Shown piece after piece: positions 1 through 64,000 of a stretch of 64,000 bases of DNA. Origin of the DNA: Cristatella mucedo (lineage: Eukaryota; Bryozoa; Phylactolaemata; Cristatellidae). The notes under the pieces are model-generated. The model had not been told where the DNA came from. It did no database searches and was given only the letters and a program-made list of their open reading frames with translations. The stretch's first letter is position 1; every line of letters begins with the position of its first letter. The stretch is from assembly GCA_009760855.2 (NCBI GenBank), contig WPIO01000006.1:12952501-13016500 (forward strand), written 5' to 3'. The position numbers and the translations under genes are program-made.

Positions 1-107
1 TCTCGATGCCTTCCGACATACAGCGCTCTCATGTGCGTTCATGTTCGTTTCAGAATTCTTCCGAAAACCGAAGTTCCTGCGAACATCGTATACGGAAACG
101 ATACAGA

Positions 108-234
108 CGGCTAAGACCTGTTTCACCATTCAATCGCGTTTCCCCTTGCAGCAAATGTAAAGCACCTAGAAAGAGATTGAGTTCTCTGAGGGCGCTGTAT
201 CAAGTGTTTATTATTATTACTATTATTATTATTG
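108..234 (+). mobile_element. LINE family A, 3' tail only
   Basis: This is the terminal part of family A: CACCATTCAAT, TTGCAGCAAATGTAAAG, the hairpin GCACCTAGAAAGAGATTG / AGGGCGC, and an (ATT)n tail. It lies in the intron beyond the last CLCA exon of the window. Confidence 0.85.
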
Positions 235-294
235 ATGTGCACAGCCAGAAAAAACAAAGGATTTGCAATTTAGCCCACTTCATGCCTTTCTTAC

Positions 295-54033
<53,739 letters not shown>

Positions 54034-55144
54034 GCTTAGACTAAAACGTTAAAATCATTATTTTTTGACAATGCGCTTTTAGCCGTTCTCAAGCTTGGAG
54101 CTAAGCTTTCTTTCGCGCGAGGTCAGCTAAGCCTTTGATTTTGATATCACCTGCTATCACTGTACTTGCTTGGATCGCCCCCAAGAGGCGAGAGGAAGCT
54201 GCCGGTTTTTTTTAAAAATCCGAGTTAGATTCAACACAAACAATTGCATTGAGGCTAAAGTTTAGTTTAACGTTTAAGATTTTTGCTTAATTTTTTTGTT
54301 CGGAGCTCATTTCCCTAGTTATATTCTTAAGCTAATTGCATCGATTGCTCCCGTCTGTCAATGGCCTTGGAGTGCCCGGTTGTGTTCTACTCCATTTCTA
54401 CTTAGGTATGACAAACACAGCGTCGGATTATCACATATTCGTGATAATGGTGTGGATTATTATAATAACTACCTCCACTATTACTTGGGCGTACAGAAAT
54501 ATGGCGATGCTTCTTTTTAAGCTCAAGAAGAGCTCTTGCTTCCTTCGGAGCACAGAGAAATTGTAGCTGCTGAAATCCGGCACTTGACTCGGTAGCTACT
54601 GTATATGGAGAGCGAAACTAGCGTCCAGGCAATAAACACCAGTGGCAACTTCAGAGCTTCTTGAAAATCCTACATAAGAGACAAAAGTAAACCTTTATTC
54701 TACGATTCGGAAATGACGGACTGGCTCTTACCTTCTACAGGTCTTCTCGGTACGGGAAAACTGCATCGAAGTGGCTCATATGGAAAGAACGCACGTTGGG
54801 TTATTTTTTCAATCACGTGAGACATTGGGTAAGGACAGTCATACGATGGTTAAAACGCTTTTATTTCCAATGTATTCGGTTCTAGTTAAATGTACAAGAC
54901 TTTTGGCTGTAGGAATCACTATTATCTATTTAGATCACCCTCACAATAACGATTTAGAAAAAGTAATGAATAGACTACAGTGCATTTCATCACCCATCGA
55001 AACGAGCCATGGGAGCGTTATTTGCTCCTCTGCTCAGCACACAAAGATACTGAATTTTTGAAGAACATCCGTAGTGGCTTACTCATTCTGTTGTAACCAT
55101 GTCAATGTCATGCCAACGAAAGACCAGGAAATGGATCTTGGTCG
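54034..55144. other. Upstream of the CLCA start codon; promoter not identifiable
   Basis: This holds the presumed 5' flank of the CLCA gene. No TATA box at a convincing distance or CpG island is visible. The plus-strand ORFs at 54296-55061 match nothing. Confidence 0.35.
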
Positions 55145-55595
55145 AGTAATAATAATAATAGTAAATTTTATATAGCGACCTCAGAGCACTCGATCAGCTA
55201 GGCACTTTAAATTTGCTGCAAAAAAAGCACGATCGAATAGTTGGTGGTAGAATGCTCAATAAAAAACAGCAATAACATGGTTAGGGGTGGCATGCACAGG
55301 GTCAACATGCAAGTATGGTTAGTGGCAGCATGCACAGTGTCAGCACGCATAAGCACGTAAGGTCGAATCACATTGACCCACTAAATGCTCCAATAAATAT
55401 ATGTGTTTTTAGTTTCTTCTTAAATGTGGTCAAGTCAGGAAATATTGTGATGCAAGTCGGGAGTGAATTACAGGATTTGGAAGCATACGAACTAAAGGCA
55501 CGATCTCCGAAGGATTTGAGGTTTGTGCGAGGTATAGGTAAACAGTTAGATTCCAAAAAGCGAGTGATACGATGCTTAGCCTAGTGGGAAAGTAG
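55145..55595 (-). mobile_element. LINE family A, 3' fragment
   Basis: The minus strand encodes NCLPIPRTNLKSFGDRAFSSY, the family 3' UTR and the tail at 55145-55215. Confidence 0.88.
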
Positions 55596-56392
55596 ATCTG
55601 ATAGATTTATAGCTTATTATATGAAATGGATAGCTTGAGTCAGCCTACGGTCATAAGCTAAGCAACAGATACAGTAACATAAAGCCAGTGAGTGCTCAGA
55701 GCCATCTGCTTTCACCAGGTCCATAAAAGTGGTCGTGCTCTTGGCGCCCAGACAAGTTCCCGGATCAAATGACGTGGTGCCGAGAAACCTAAAGAGAACA
55801 CTGACAAAAGCCATGGCAACCACCAGGTGGAGCCAGCGATTGTTAAGGAGTAAAAGTTGTTGTGGTGCCACAACGCTAAATTTATGGACACCTTTTATCC
55901 TACACATTAAAACAACCTCCGTCAGCCGTGTCATTGATGTAGCCAGACCAATATCTCACGTGAAATGAACCAAGCAGACGCTTAGTGGCTAATAAGCAAA
56001 GAAATTCAGCTAAAAGACTTGGCTTGATTCAGAGCCAGGATGAAGTCTACTAGCAGTATTTGATATTCTGTGTCGTATGCAGGCGTACAATGGCAGTATT
56101 CAATTTGGTTCCGATGCCAGTCGGGGTTTCTCCTAGCACTTATCAGGTTAAATACAGTGAAATGCTGAGCGAGATGTCGCAGGTGATTCTTCAAGCTGAA
56201 TCTTCTAACAGGCAGGATTCCTGGTGTATATAACTTGGACTCGAGGTCCAAATGCCAAGGCCATTCAGTGTTGAGCAAAATACATCAGGCGAACAGCCAG
56301 TCGTGCTCACAAGACATAGGACGTAAGAGAAATTTTTAGAACAATTTACAGATATTTTAAATTTCGCAGTACTTAGTTCAAACTAGAGGATA

Positions 56393-56442
56393 TGTATGTG
56401 TGTGTGTGTGTGTGTGTGTGTGCGTTCGTGCGTGTGCGTGTG

Positions 56443-56539
<97 letters not shown>

Positions 56540-56546
56540 GTGTGTG
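56393..56546 (+). repeat. (GT)n / (GTGC)n microsatellite
   Basis: GT runs interrupted by about ten CGTG units. It explains the His-Thr and Cys-Val open frames. Confidence 0.98.
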
Positions 56547-56611
56547 GATGTGTACGCACATATGACATTGTAAAACACCGTAATAGATTTCTATTAAGGC
56601 GATTCATGCAT

Positions 56612-56716
56612 GCCACAGAGCTCCTCAAGCCCACGACCTCGGTCATCAAATACATTCACCTTGACCTTGGCTCGAGATTGCCACCTCAACCACTGGGCCA
56701 AACCAGCGCGGCAGAA
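56612..56716 (-). mobile_element. SINE, tRNA-like head
   Basis: Minus-strand TGGTTTGGCCCAGTGGTTGAG and GAGGTCGTGGGCTTGAGGAG resemble the family 1 head. Confidence 0.6.
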
Positions 56717-57699
56717 CTGCACGATGCTCCATTGTCGCATTACTACTGGCTGCGGCTTCACAAAAGCTAGGAAGTCACTCTAGGGAATAAGGATCCCGGA
56801 TAGTAAAATCATTCGCTTAATGATGAAATCGTATTGTCTGCGAGGCAGCTCACCAGTAATACACATGGCCTTCACCAACTTTCTCGGTTCTCTATTTTGT
56901 AGCCAGAGCCCGGCCTACCATTTAAGCACCTGTCTCCGGGAAATATGCCAGCCAGCCCTTCAAAGCAAGCCTTTTATGGGTCCCAAGTACAACCCGCTCC
57001 AGCAACGCTAGACTCTCTTTGCAGCAACCACAGATCTTGCAGGAACCTCGAGCTCAAATTTTACGATTAAGACAGATAGCTTTACACGTGTCCTTCATCC
57101 TTAGTTCCCACTAGCAGTTTTAAGCCAGTGCACTCGGCTGAGTGCTCGGCAGAGTGTTCATCTCTTGCTTCTTGACTATTTTGCACGACTCGATAGATTA
57201 TCCAGTAGATTAACGCAGCTATTTAAACACCGGGCAAGCGAAAAGGAGTGGGAGAGTGATACAATGAGCTTTAAAAGTCGGCCTCCTGGATCAGAGATGA
57301 GTAATCGACATGAAGTGAACTCGGAGCCAAGCCACAGCAATCAGGCTTCAGCAAGGCATAAAATGGCTCCACGTCCAACTAAGAATTCTAATCAGCTGCA
57401 TAGGCACGTAGCTCACATTCGTTTGAACAAGTCTGACTCATGAACAGACTACGCCACGATGCACGTAGCAGCTAAAATCGTCATGTGCTCATTCTTTCTA
57501 CAAATTGTAGTTACTGGAAATGTCCGATTCCAGTACGACATGTTTCAATGGAGGAGGGTGTATAAAAGAGTGGTGAAGGAGCGATCGTAATCCAGGGCCT
57601 CAAGAGACGTCGATCATTCTTTGGTGTAACTCCCATAGAACTTAAATAACCCTGTCACGATTTGGCCCCACAATGGCTTACGGGCAATCGTAACAGGGC

Positions 57700-58140
57700 T
57701 CTTACAATTGCCATAGCAGACAATTGCCAGTGATTCCTGAAGTAGCAAATCTCCGCTTTGGAAACCCGTCATCTGTGCAATGAATCCCAATGATTCTAGT
57801 GTCTAAAAATGAGTTTACTTAAACCACGATGCCATGCGAATTTATTTGTCATAATTACGCGAGCAGAGCCCCGTTTGGCCGGCGATGGCACCGCAACAAG
57901 CGCTAATATCTCAATAAATGTGGCGTATGTCTGTATTGGAATTAGATGGCAAGTTACGACATGTGATAATGTGGTGAAAAACACTGATCTTAAGATTCTG
58001 GTTGCAAAATAAACTGCTTAAAAAGCACCATTCAGACAATGGCAGCAGCATGTGCGTGCCTGTTATCATTCGGGACCAATTTTGTCGATTTTACTCAGGA
58101 CTGCACACTGTGTGCTCACGGTAAACGATAATTACTATCG
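57700..58140 (+). repeat. Arm 1 of an imperfect inverted repeat carrying a 67-codon ORF
   Basis: It is homologous to 61390-61830 in opposite orientation; shared landmarks are GAAGTAGCAAATCTCCG, TGAATCCCAATGA, CGAGCAGAGCC and CACTGATCTTAAGATT. The ORF at 57809-58012 starts MSLLKPRCHANLFVIITRAE. Confidence 0.85.
57809..58012 (+). CDS. Unassigned 67-codon ORF, conserved in a second copy
   Basis: The first 46 codons align without gaps to the minus-strand ORF at 61591-61731, 27 of 46 residues identical, including VIITRAEPRLA. The core is rich in beta-branched residues. No family recognised. The co-linearity suggests that the repeat once coded for protein. Confidence 0.35.
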   Translation: MSLLKPRCHANLFVIITRAEPRLAGDGTATSANISINVAYVCIGIRWQVTTCDNVVKNTDLKILVAK

Positions 58141-59317
58141 GACTGAAAAAGAAAGCACGCCAACACACGTGCCCACAGACTTGTGTGCGCATAAGCACAC
58201 ACACAAAAACACACCCACATACATGTACTCAAGCACCCACACTTACACACAAACTCTCTCGCTCAAACTCTCGCTCGCGTGCTCGAGCACACACACACAC
58301 ACACACACACAAGCGCACACGTACATTGGCACATACCCACGCACATGTATATTAGAACATACCCACACACATTCACATAATCACACACCCACACACGCAG
58401 GTAAGGAGACACGTTGAACTCCAAACTCTATATTTTAATGCAAGCGGTATAGGGGGTTCCTTCTGTTCGGAAAGAGGGCGAACCCCCCCCCCCCCGTCTG
58501 AACTTAAAAAACGCCTTATGCCATCCCATGCCTTGGTCAGGGCTCCTTAAATCACAGGACACAGATGCCGACGTCCTGCACAGCTGACGTCTCAAGTAAA
58601 AGGCGACCCTTCCTTATCAGCAGGTGAAATCGATGAAATTAAGGCTAAAGTCTGGCGTTCTCAAGTCGTGATATATAATTCACCGTACCGCAGCAAACAG
58701 GATGGTGAGCCACACTGCTGTATCCGGAAGTGTGGGCTGGGCCTGGTTTGATTTTTCAAGCATTTTTGCTGAACAAACACTCACATACGAAAGCATTCAC
58801 ATGGAAACAAACAGCTACAGACACATGTCTAGCAAAACTGGTATCGAAAAAAACAAAAATCCACGCAGACACAAGACGGGCACACAGACGCACGTGTGTA
58901 CGCCCAAAGAAATTAACAAGAACATCCACTAATAAAACCTCGGATTGTGCCGGAGGATAACTTCAAACAGAGTGCCGTCTCAGCGAAACACACATGCTGC
59001 ATTCGCACGATAAAGCTAAGGTCGAGACGAAAAACATCTGAATGCACCGGCAGTCAAATTCTTGCCGATCACGAAAACGTTGCGAGCACGGCATAAACAC
59101 ACTCAAGGGGTTTTCACATTGGGGGCGTACAGCCTCAACAGGAGCACACAACTCGTACTGTTGCAGGCGAGCCCACCTAAAATCACGCACAGGCGAGCAT
59201 TTGCATGAGCGTGCATGTAATAATGAATGAATCGTCAATGAAAGTGAAAGGCTCGATTAAAGTGAAAGAGCTGTCCTCGTGTTTGTTAACCAATCTTCTA
59301 TTTCAAATGAAAGCATC
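58141..59317. other. Intergenic, AC-rich, no recognised gene
   Basis: 58195-58400 is a broken (CA)n array. A run of ten C lies at 58485. 58740-59240 is unrecognised. Confidence 0.4.
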
Positions 59318-59600
59318 GACACCTATTTAGGACAGCATTTAGCGGGTCCCTGTGATTCGTCCTTCACGTGCTTATGCGTGCTGACACTGTGCATGCCGCC
59401 ACCAACCGCACTTGCATGCTGACCCTGTGCATGTCGCCTCTAACCGTGTTATTCATTTCGTTTATTTATCAAGCATGATTTTACTCACCATTCAATTGCA
59501 TTTCATTTTGAAGCAAATGTAAAGCATCTAGAGAGAGATTGAGTTCTCTGAGGGCGCTTTATCAAGTGCACTATTATTATTATTATTATTATTATTATCA
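59318..59600 (+). mobile_element. LINE family A, 3' UTR and tail
   Basis: CACCTATTTAGGACAGCATT, GTCCCTGTGATTCGTCCTTC, the hairpin and (ATT)n. It is followed at once by a family B copy. Confidence 0.9.
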
Positions 59601-60725
59601 AATGCATTTATTCCATTTATACACAACCTCTGGAAAAAGTGATTAAGGCCCATGGAATAGGATATCACTTCTATGCTGACGATACTCAGTTGTATTTGTC
59701 ATTTAAACCGTCGGAATCTGCTGCAGCAACTGAGAAACTGAATGCTTGCCTTGCCGATATTCGATCCTGGATGTCGGAAAACTTCCTGAAATTAAATGAT
59801 AATAAAACCAAACTGCTGCTCATAGGACACCCTAAGCGTGTGGCTGGATTAAAAGGCTTTGCTGTTCTAATAGGTGATGCTATTGTGCGACCTTCACCAC
59901 GTGCTCGTAATCTAGGTGTCGTGTTCGACAGCTACCTCAATTTCAAAAGCTTCATTAGGAAGACTGCCTCTACGGCTAGCCATCACATCCGATCCTAATC
60001 CAAAATTAGAAGCTGTCTCCCACAGTGGCTCGTAAAAAATGTAACTAGCTCTTTAGTTCTGTCTCGGCTTGATTATTGTAATTCCCTTTTGGCTGGGCTG
60101 CCAAAGAAAGCTATTACGCCACTACAGCGGACTATTAATATGGCTGCAAGGCTGGTCTTCAAGTCCCAGCGGTTTGAGCACGTGTCACCTCTGCTGAAAG
60201 AGCTAGGATGGTTGCCGGTTGAGCAAAGGATACAGAGCAAAGTTCTTACGCTGACCCACAAGGCCCACCACGGCTTGGCTCCTTCGTACCTAGCTGAACT
60301 GCTAAATCAGTTTCAGCCTGTTCGCGCCCTCAGGTCCTGTGTGGACAATAAATTAGCTGTCCCTTTCCTCCGCTTAAAGACAGTTGGCGACAGAAGCTTT
60401 AGCTCTGCAGGTCCTAGACTGTGGAACTCGCTTCCACGATTCTGACGCAACGAAACTACTCTCCAACTGCCGACTATGGCACATCTTTTTCAGCGGTCCT
60501 GAACTGCTACTTCTATGCTACTCACTACCTCAACTGCTCTCCTGACTCTGCTATGCTTCTCACTTTCTCTTTGTTACGTGAGACGAAGTCTGTTGGGTAC
60601 CGAATGCGTACCGAAAGCCGCTTAGGCTGTGAGTGCGCTAAACAAAACTCTCCTGCGTAACACCCACAAGGTCTTTATGACTTTGTGGAGTTACTGACGG
60701 AGATACATTACATTACATTACATTA
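59601..60725 (+). mobile_element. LINE family B, longest copy, includes RT YADD box
   Basis: It encodes GIGYHFYADDTQLYLSFKPSE (RT catalytic box), DIRSWMSENFLKLNDNKTK, LLIGHP, RPSPRARNLGVVFDSYLNF and then, after one stop at 59996, the thumb and C-terminal region to 60445. A frameshift follows, then CECAKQNSPA. It ends in ACATTACATTACATTACATT. Only a few lesions: the youngest-looking copy here. Confidence 0.95.
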
Positions 60726-61389
60726 TTACTATTATATCAACCATGGCACAGGCCTTTAAGCATTAGCCACTAAGATGCCAACGAAATGCAAGTTGCACTA
60801 CACTCAGTACCAACCTTTCATACCAGCATGGTCCCTAAAATCTAAGATGCTTGATTTCCTAAATTAATACAGCGCCGAAGTAATATGCTACAATAACAGC
60901 ATAAGTCTTTGTTTTTTTAACGAACGCCTGCGTAACTCAGCGGTCACATAAATGGGCGGCGATTTGTGAAAAAAGCCTCACTACTAGAGCATGTGGAGTT
61001 TCAGGGCAGTGGGACGTACAATAATGCGTAATACTGCCATCTTGTCAAGTATGCAAAGCTGGAACCTAGGCAGGTATAGAGAATAGAAGTACACCTATTT
61101 GGCAGACGCAGCTGCAACGACCGTACAGCCATCGTTCTGCAAACTAGAAAACTGAAGAACTCTCGTATATTGCAAAGCATGTCTCCGGATGCATCTTTTT
61201 AGTTATTTACGAGAAATACGCAAGGTTTAACGATCGTCCGGCCGCTCAATTCAAGCCACGGCAAGCGCTGTCTACAAGTCCGGATGAGGGAGACAGGAAC
61301 AAGGCGAAGGTCAGACGGAAGTCTGACAATATACGCGGTTTCAGTTCACGAAAAGAGCGTATCTTAACTTGAGCATGAACTTGAGGATG
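60726..61389. other. Intergenic, no recognised content
   Basis: Nothing recognised. Confidence 0.4.
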
Positions 61390-61830
61390 CAATAACACAT
61401 GATAATAATAATTTTTTTTATATCTATGCACATATTGTGCAGTTCTGAATAAAATCAACAAGTCAGTCCGGCCTCTGGACAGGCCCGCGCATGCTACAGC
61501 CATCGTCTGGACAGTGCCTTTCAAGCAGTTCATCTTGCACTCACAATCTTAAGATCAGTGCTATTCACTACATTAGCACGTGCTAACTTTCTATCTAATT
61601 CCAAGTAAGACTTTCTGAGTAGTTATTGCGATGTTACCGTCTGTTGTGGGGCCCTCAATAGCCAAACGTGGCTCTGCTCGAGTAATTATGACCAATATAT
61701 TCTCATGACATTGCGCTTTAGACAAACTCATTTGTATACACTCTGGAGTCATTGGGATTCACTGCGTAGACGAGCGCTTTTCTGAAACGGAGATTTGCTA
61801 CTTCCTTAATCAGTGGCATTTGTCCGCTCT
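61390..61830 (-). repeat. Arm 2 of the inverted repeat, ORF broken
   Basis: It matches 57700-58140. The shared ORF (61591-61731) ends early at TAG, where arm 1 has TGG. A two-base deletion follows. Confidence 0.85.
61591..61731 (-). pseudogene. Truncated second copy of the conserved 46-codon ORF
   Basis: It starts MSLSKAQCHENILVIITRAE and ends LLGIR before TAG. See the plus-strand copy at 57809. Confidence 0.35.
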
Positions 61831-62849
61831 GGCAAATATCCGGGAACCACCATAACCCATCCATAGTAGTACTCCAGTTTGGGATAGCCGCCGCTGCAAT
61901 TGCCGAGCTCCTGAAATAGACATGCACGCCGCCGAGACATGCTGCGCTTACTCAAGCGAACGGCGTTTGGAATTATTGCATACCGTGAGAGATTGACGAG
62001 CGGTCGATTGGATAAGTTCTCCGTTTTGAAGACTCAATTCTGAGTCGACGGGCTTCCGACACACTCTACATAGTAACGGCCCTCGCCGATGGGGTTGATG
62101 TCGTGCAACAAACAGCCTCCATACGCCGCAAAGCTATACGCCACTCGGCACGCCGTCCGAATCGATGTTTTTCTTATGCTCCCATTGGCTACGGGTAGCA
62201 ATTAATTAATTCCTCTTCCCTTTCCACCATTCGTTCGCAGAAGGTGGCCGTCCAAGCCATATCGGATTACGTGCCGCACGTGATGGCTCATTTTCTCTGT
62301 GGCCGAGCAGTTGTTGGACGCCTGCTGCCCTCATAAAACCCACCGCGGCGCACGACTGCTGCACTTGTGCACTTGTAAGTTACAGTGGCTACACAATCGT
62401 TCTCTCAAGTTCGCAAGCTAATTAGGTTCGCTGGATATGCGAGAAGCAGGTTTTTAATGGGTTTTCTACCAAAGCCAGAATCCTGCTTCAGCGCTTACCC
62501 GAGCTCACTGATTAGTTAGGTTTACTAAATATGTCAGAAGCCCGTTGCTGGTGGTCAGCTAAAGCCACGAACCGCTGTGCCAAGCAGACTTGTAACCGAA
62601 ACTTATTGGTACGCTGCTTCGCGATTCTCAGCTCCTTCTTTTCGCGACTAGGCCAGCTCCTTCGCTGGCCAGGTCGCTGTCGCTGGGCTAGGGCAGCAAG
62701 ACCGGCGACAGTTCGAACAAACCTCTTGGCAGCAAAGTCGCATGCGCCAACAATTACAGGGGAACTAACTAGAACTGCTGGGACCCGTGTGCACATTAGG
62801 CTACTGCTGGGGCGTGGGAAACAACGAACGAAATAAAAAAAAATAAAAA
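61831..62849. other. Intergenic, no recognised gene
   Basis: 62512-62862 is open on both strands without family resemblance. A TCTATTTCAG acceptor-like site on the minus strand at 61911-61920 precedes an open frame into arm 2. Confidence 0.3.
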
Positions 62850-62945
62850 GAATATAATTCATTTATACAGCGCCCCAAGAGAACTTAATCTCTATATTCA
62901 CGCGCTTCACATTCACATGCCTCGGGGCTTGAGCCCAGCCAACTT
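62850..62945 (-). mobile_element. tRNA-derived SINE family 1, 3' half
   Basis: ATTCATTTATACAGCGCCCC, AAGAGAACTTAATCTC, CGCGCTTCAC and GCCTCGGGGCTTGAGCCC. Confidence 0.85.
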
Positions 62946-63261
62946 TCCCAGCCTGCGAGAACACTCTCGGACAGGAGAATCGTGAAGGCGGTCAGCAATC
63001 CATTCAAGTGGTACTAACCGAGAACACATTGGCAACACATTGGCTGCAGTGACGGACACTCACTAGCGCGGCGGATCTCAGCTCGTCTGGAGCTCCAGCT
63101 CATGAAGGGAGTGGCTTCTAGCAACATGCTACTGGGGAACAAGGAATATATAAGCCACAGCAGAGAACTTGCTTATCTGCAATCACGCTCGGACAGTTGG
63201 TCGTCGTGGCCTTCTGTAGGTGGCTGCATCATCGGCCATGCCAGCCAATCGGCCGGATGCT
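62946..63261. other. Intergenic, no recognised gene
   Basis: A TATATAAG at 63149 stands before a GC-richer stretch, but no exon is recognised. Confidence 0.35.
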
Positions 63262-63700
63262 GTGTAATGTAATGTAATGTAATGTGTATCTCCGTCTGTA
63301 ACTCCACGAAGTCATAAAGACCATGTGGGTGTTACGCAGGAGAGTTTTGTATAGCGCACTCACAGCCTAAGCACCTTTCGGTACGCATTCGGTAGCCAAC
63401 AGACTTCGTCTCACACAACAAAGAGAAAGTGGGAAGCATAGCAGAGTTAGGAGAGCAGTTGAGGTAGTGAGTAGCATAGAAGTAGCAGTTCAGGACCGCT
63501 GAAAAAGATGTACCATAGTCGGCAGTTGGAGAGTAGATGTCGTTGCGTAAGAATCGTGGAAGTGAGTTCCACAGTCTAGGACCTGCAGAGCTAAAGCTTC
63601 TGTCGCCAACTGTCTTTAAGCGGAGGAATTGGACAGCTAATTTATTGTCCACACAGGACCTGAGGGCGCGAACAGGCTGAAACTGATGCAGCAGTTTAGT
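63262..63700 (-). mobile_element. LINE family B, 3' fragment with open frame
   Basis: The minus strand is open from 63739 (LRSCVDNKLAVQFLRLKTVG, RFLRNDIYSPTADYGTSF). It ends GGAGATACACATTACATTAC. Confidence 0.9.
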
Positions 63701-64000
63701 GTGCTGAGCGAGGCAAGATTGGCAGGCGTCATCGCACATCCGGTCTATCCCACAGGTCAGGCCCCGGCCCAGCTGGTAACCCTTTTCACACTGCAGCCAT
63801 CCCAGGCCAACTTACCTCGCCAAGGTACAGACCACGAGCATCTAATCACATTGTCCTATTGTCGCTGTATTACCGCTGATAAGCGCTCGAATCGGGCATC
63901 TGATAATTTCATTGTTAATATAAAAAACATCTTTCTGTCCTTGACGATTGATCTGCTCCTTCTTTACGCGTTTTGGCGAGATTCGATGACTCGGGTGGAC
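63701..64000. other. No recognised content
   Basis: Nothing recognised. Confidence 0.4.

Larger units (their letters stand above)
55596..57699. other. Intergenic, unrecognised, with (GT)n array and SINE head
   Basis: A 105-codon minus-strand ORF at 55617-55934 contains a hydrophobic LVVAMAFVSVLFRFL run but matches nothing. The (GT)n array and SINE head are listed separately. TATAAAA lies at 57562. Confidence 0.3.

Noticed and set aside
56373-56770. His-Thr and Cys-Val repeat ORFs
   Set aside because: Translations of the (GT)n/(GTGC)n array.

Overview
This is nuclear DNA of a multicellular animal, most likely an invertebrate. It has one gene split into small exons by very long introns with GT-AG borders, and the introns are packed with 5'-truncated LINE copies, tRNA-derived SINEs and microsatellites. 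Nothing bacterial, no rRNA, no CRISPR and no operon is visible. I cannot fix the species. Chelicerate or lophotrochozoan would fit, but that is only a guess.

The backbone is a single minus-strand gene for a CLCA protein (calcium-activated chloride channel regulator family). It runs from a start codon at 54033 down past the left edge of the window. Thirteen exons were located by reading protein similarity together with splice sites and codon phase. They encode a signal peptide and hydrolase start (53836-54033), the zinc-protease-like domain with an intact HEWAH motif (40402-41238), a von Willebrand A domain with intact MIDAS residues (12374-30341), a beta-rich middle part (3811-9973), and the start of the C-terminal part with the family's DDYDHGT motif (295-513). 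One exon expected between 53836 and 41238 was not found, and the join between the exons at 1123-1276 and 295-513 is unresolved.

Nearly everything else is repeat. Two abundant L2/CR1-like LINE families are present, named here A and B. A has a 3' hairpin followed by (ATT)n; B ends in (ACATT)n. There are at least two tRNA-derived SINE families, and one of them carries an A-like 3' hairpin. A degenerate LINE of the R2/NeSL type, with an RT, a CCHC finger and a restriction-like endonuclease, fills 15215-18765. A B copy is nested inside it, and the host reading frame rejoins exactly across the insertion.

Points worth a second look are: a tandem array of perfect GGTCAnnnTGACC palindromes inside a LINE remnant next to the VWA exon; a probable GC-AG intron in the CLCA gene; a 0.4-kb inverted repeat pair at about 57.7 and 61.6 kb that carries a co-linear 46-codon ORF; a plus-strand exon-like segment resembling the C-terminal end of TauD-type dioxygenases; and exon-like pieces inside the CLCA introns that may be decayed duplicates of CLCA exons.
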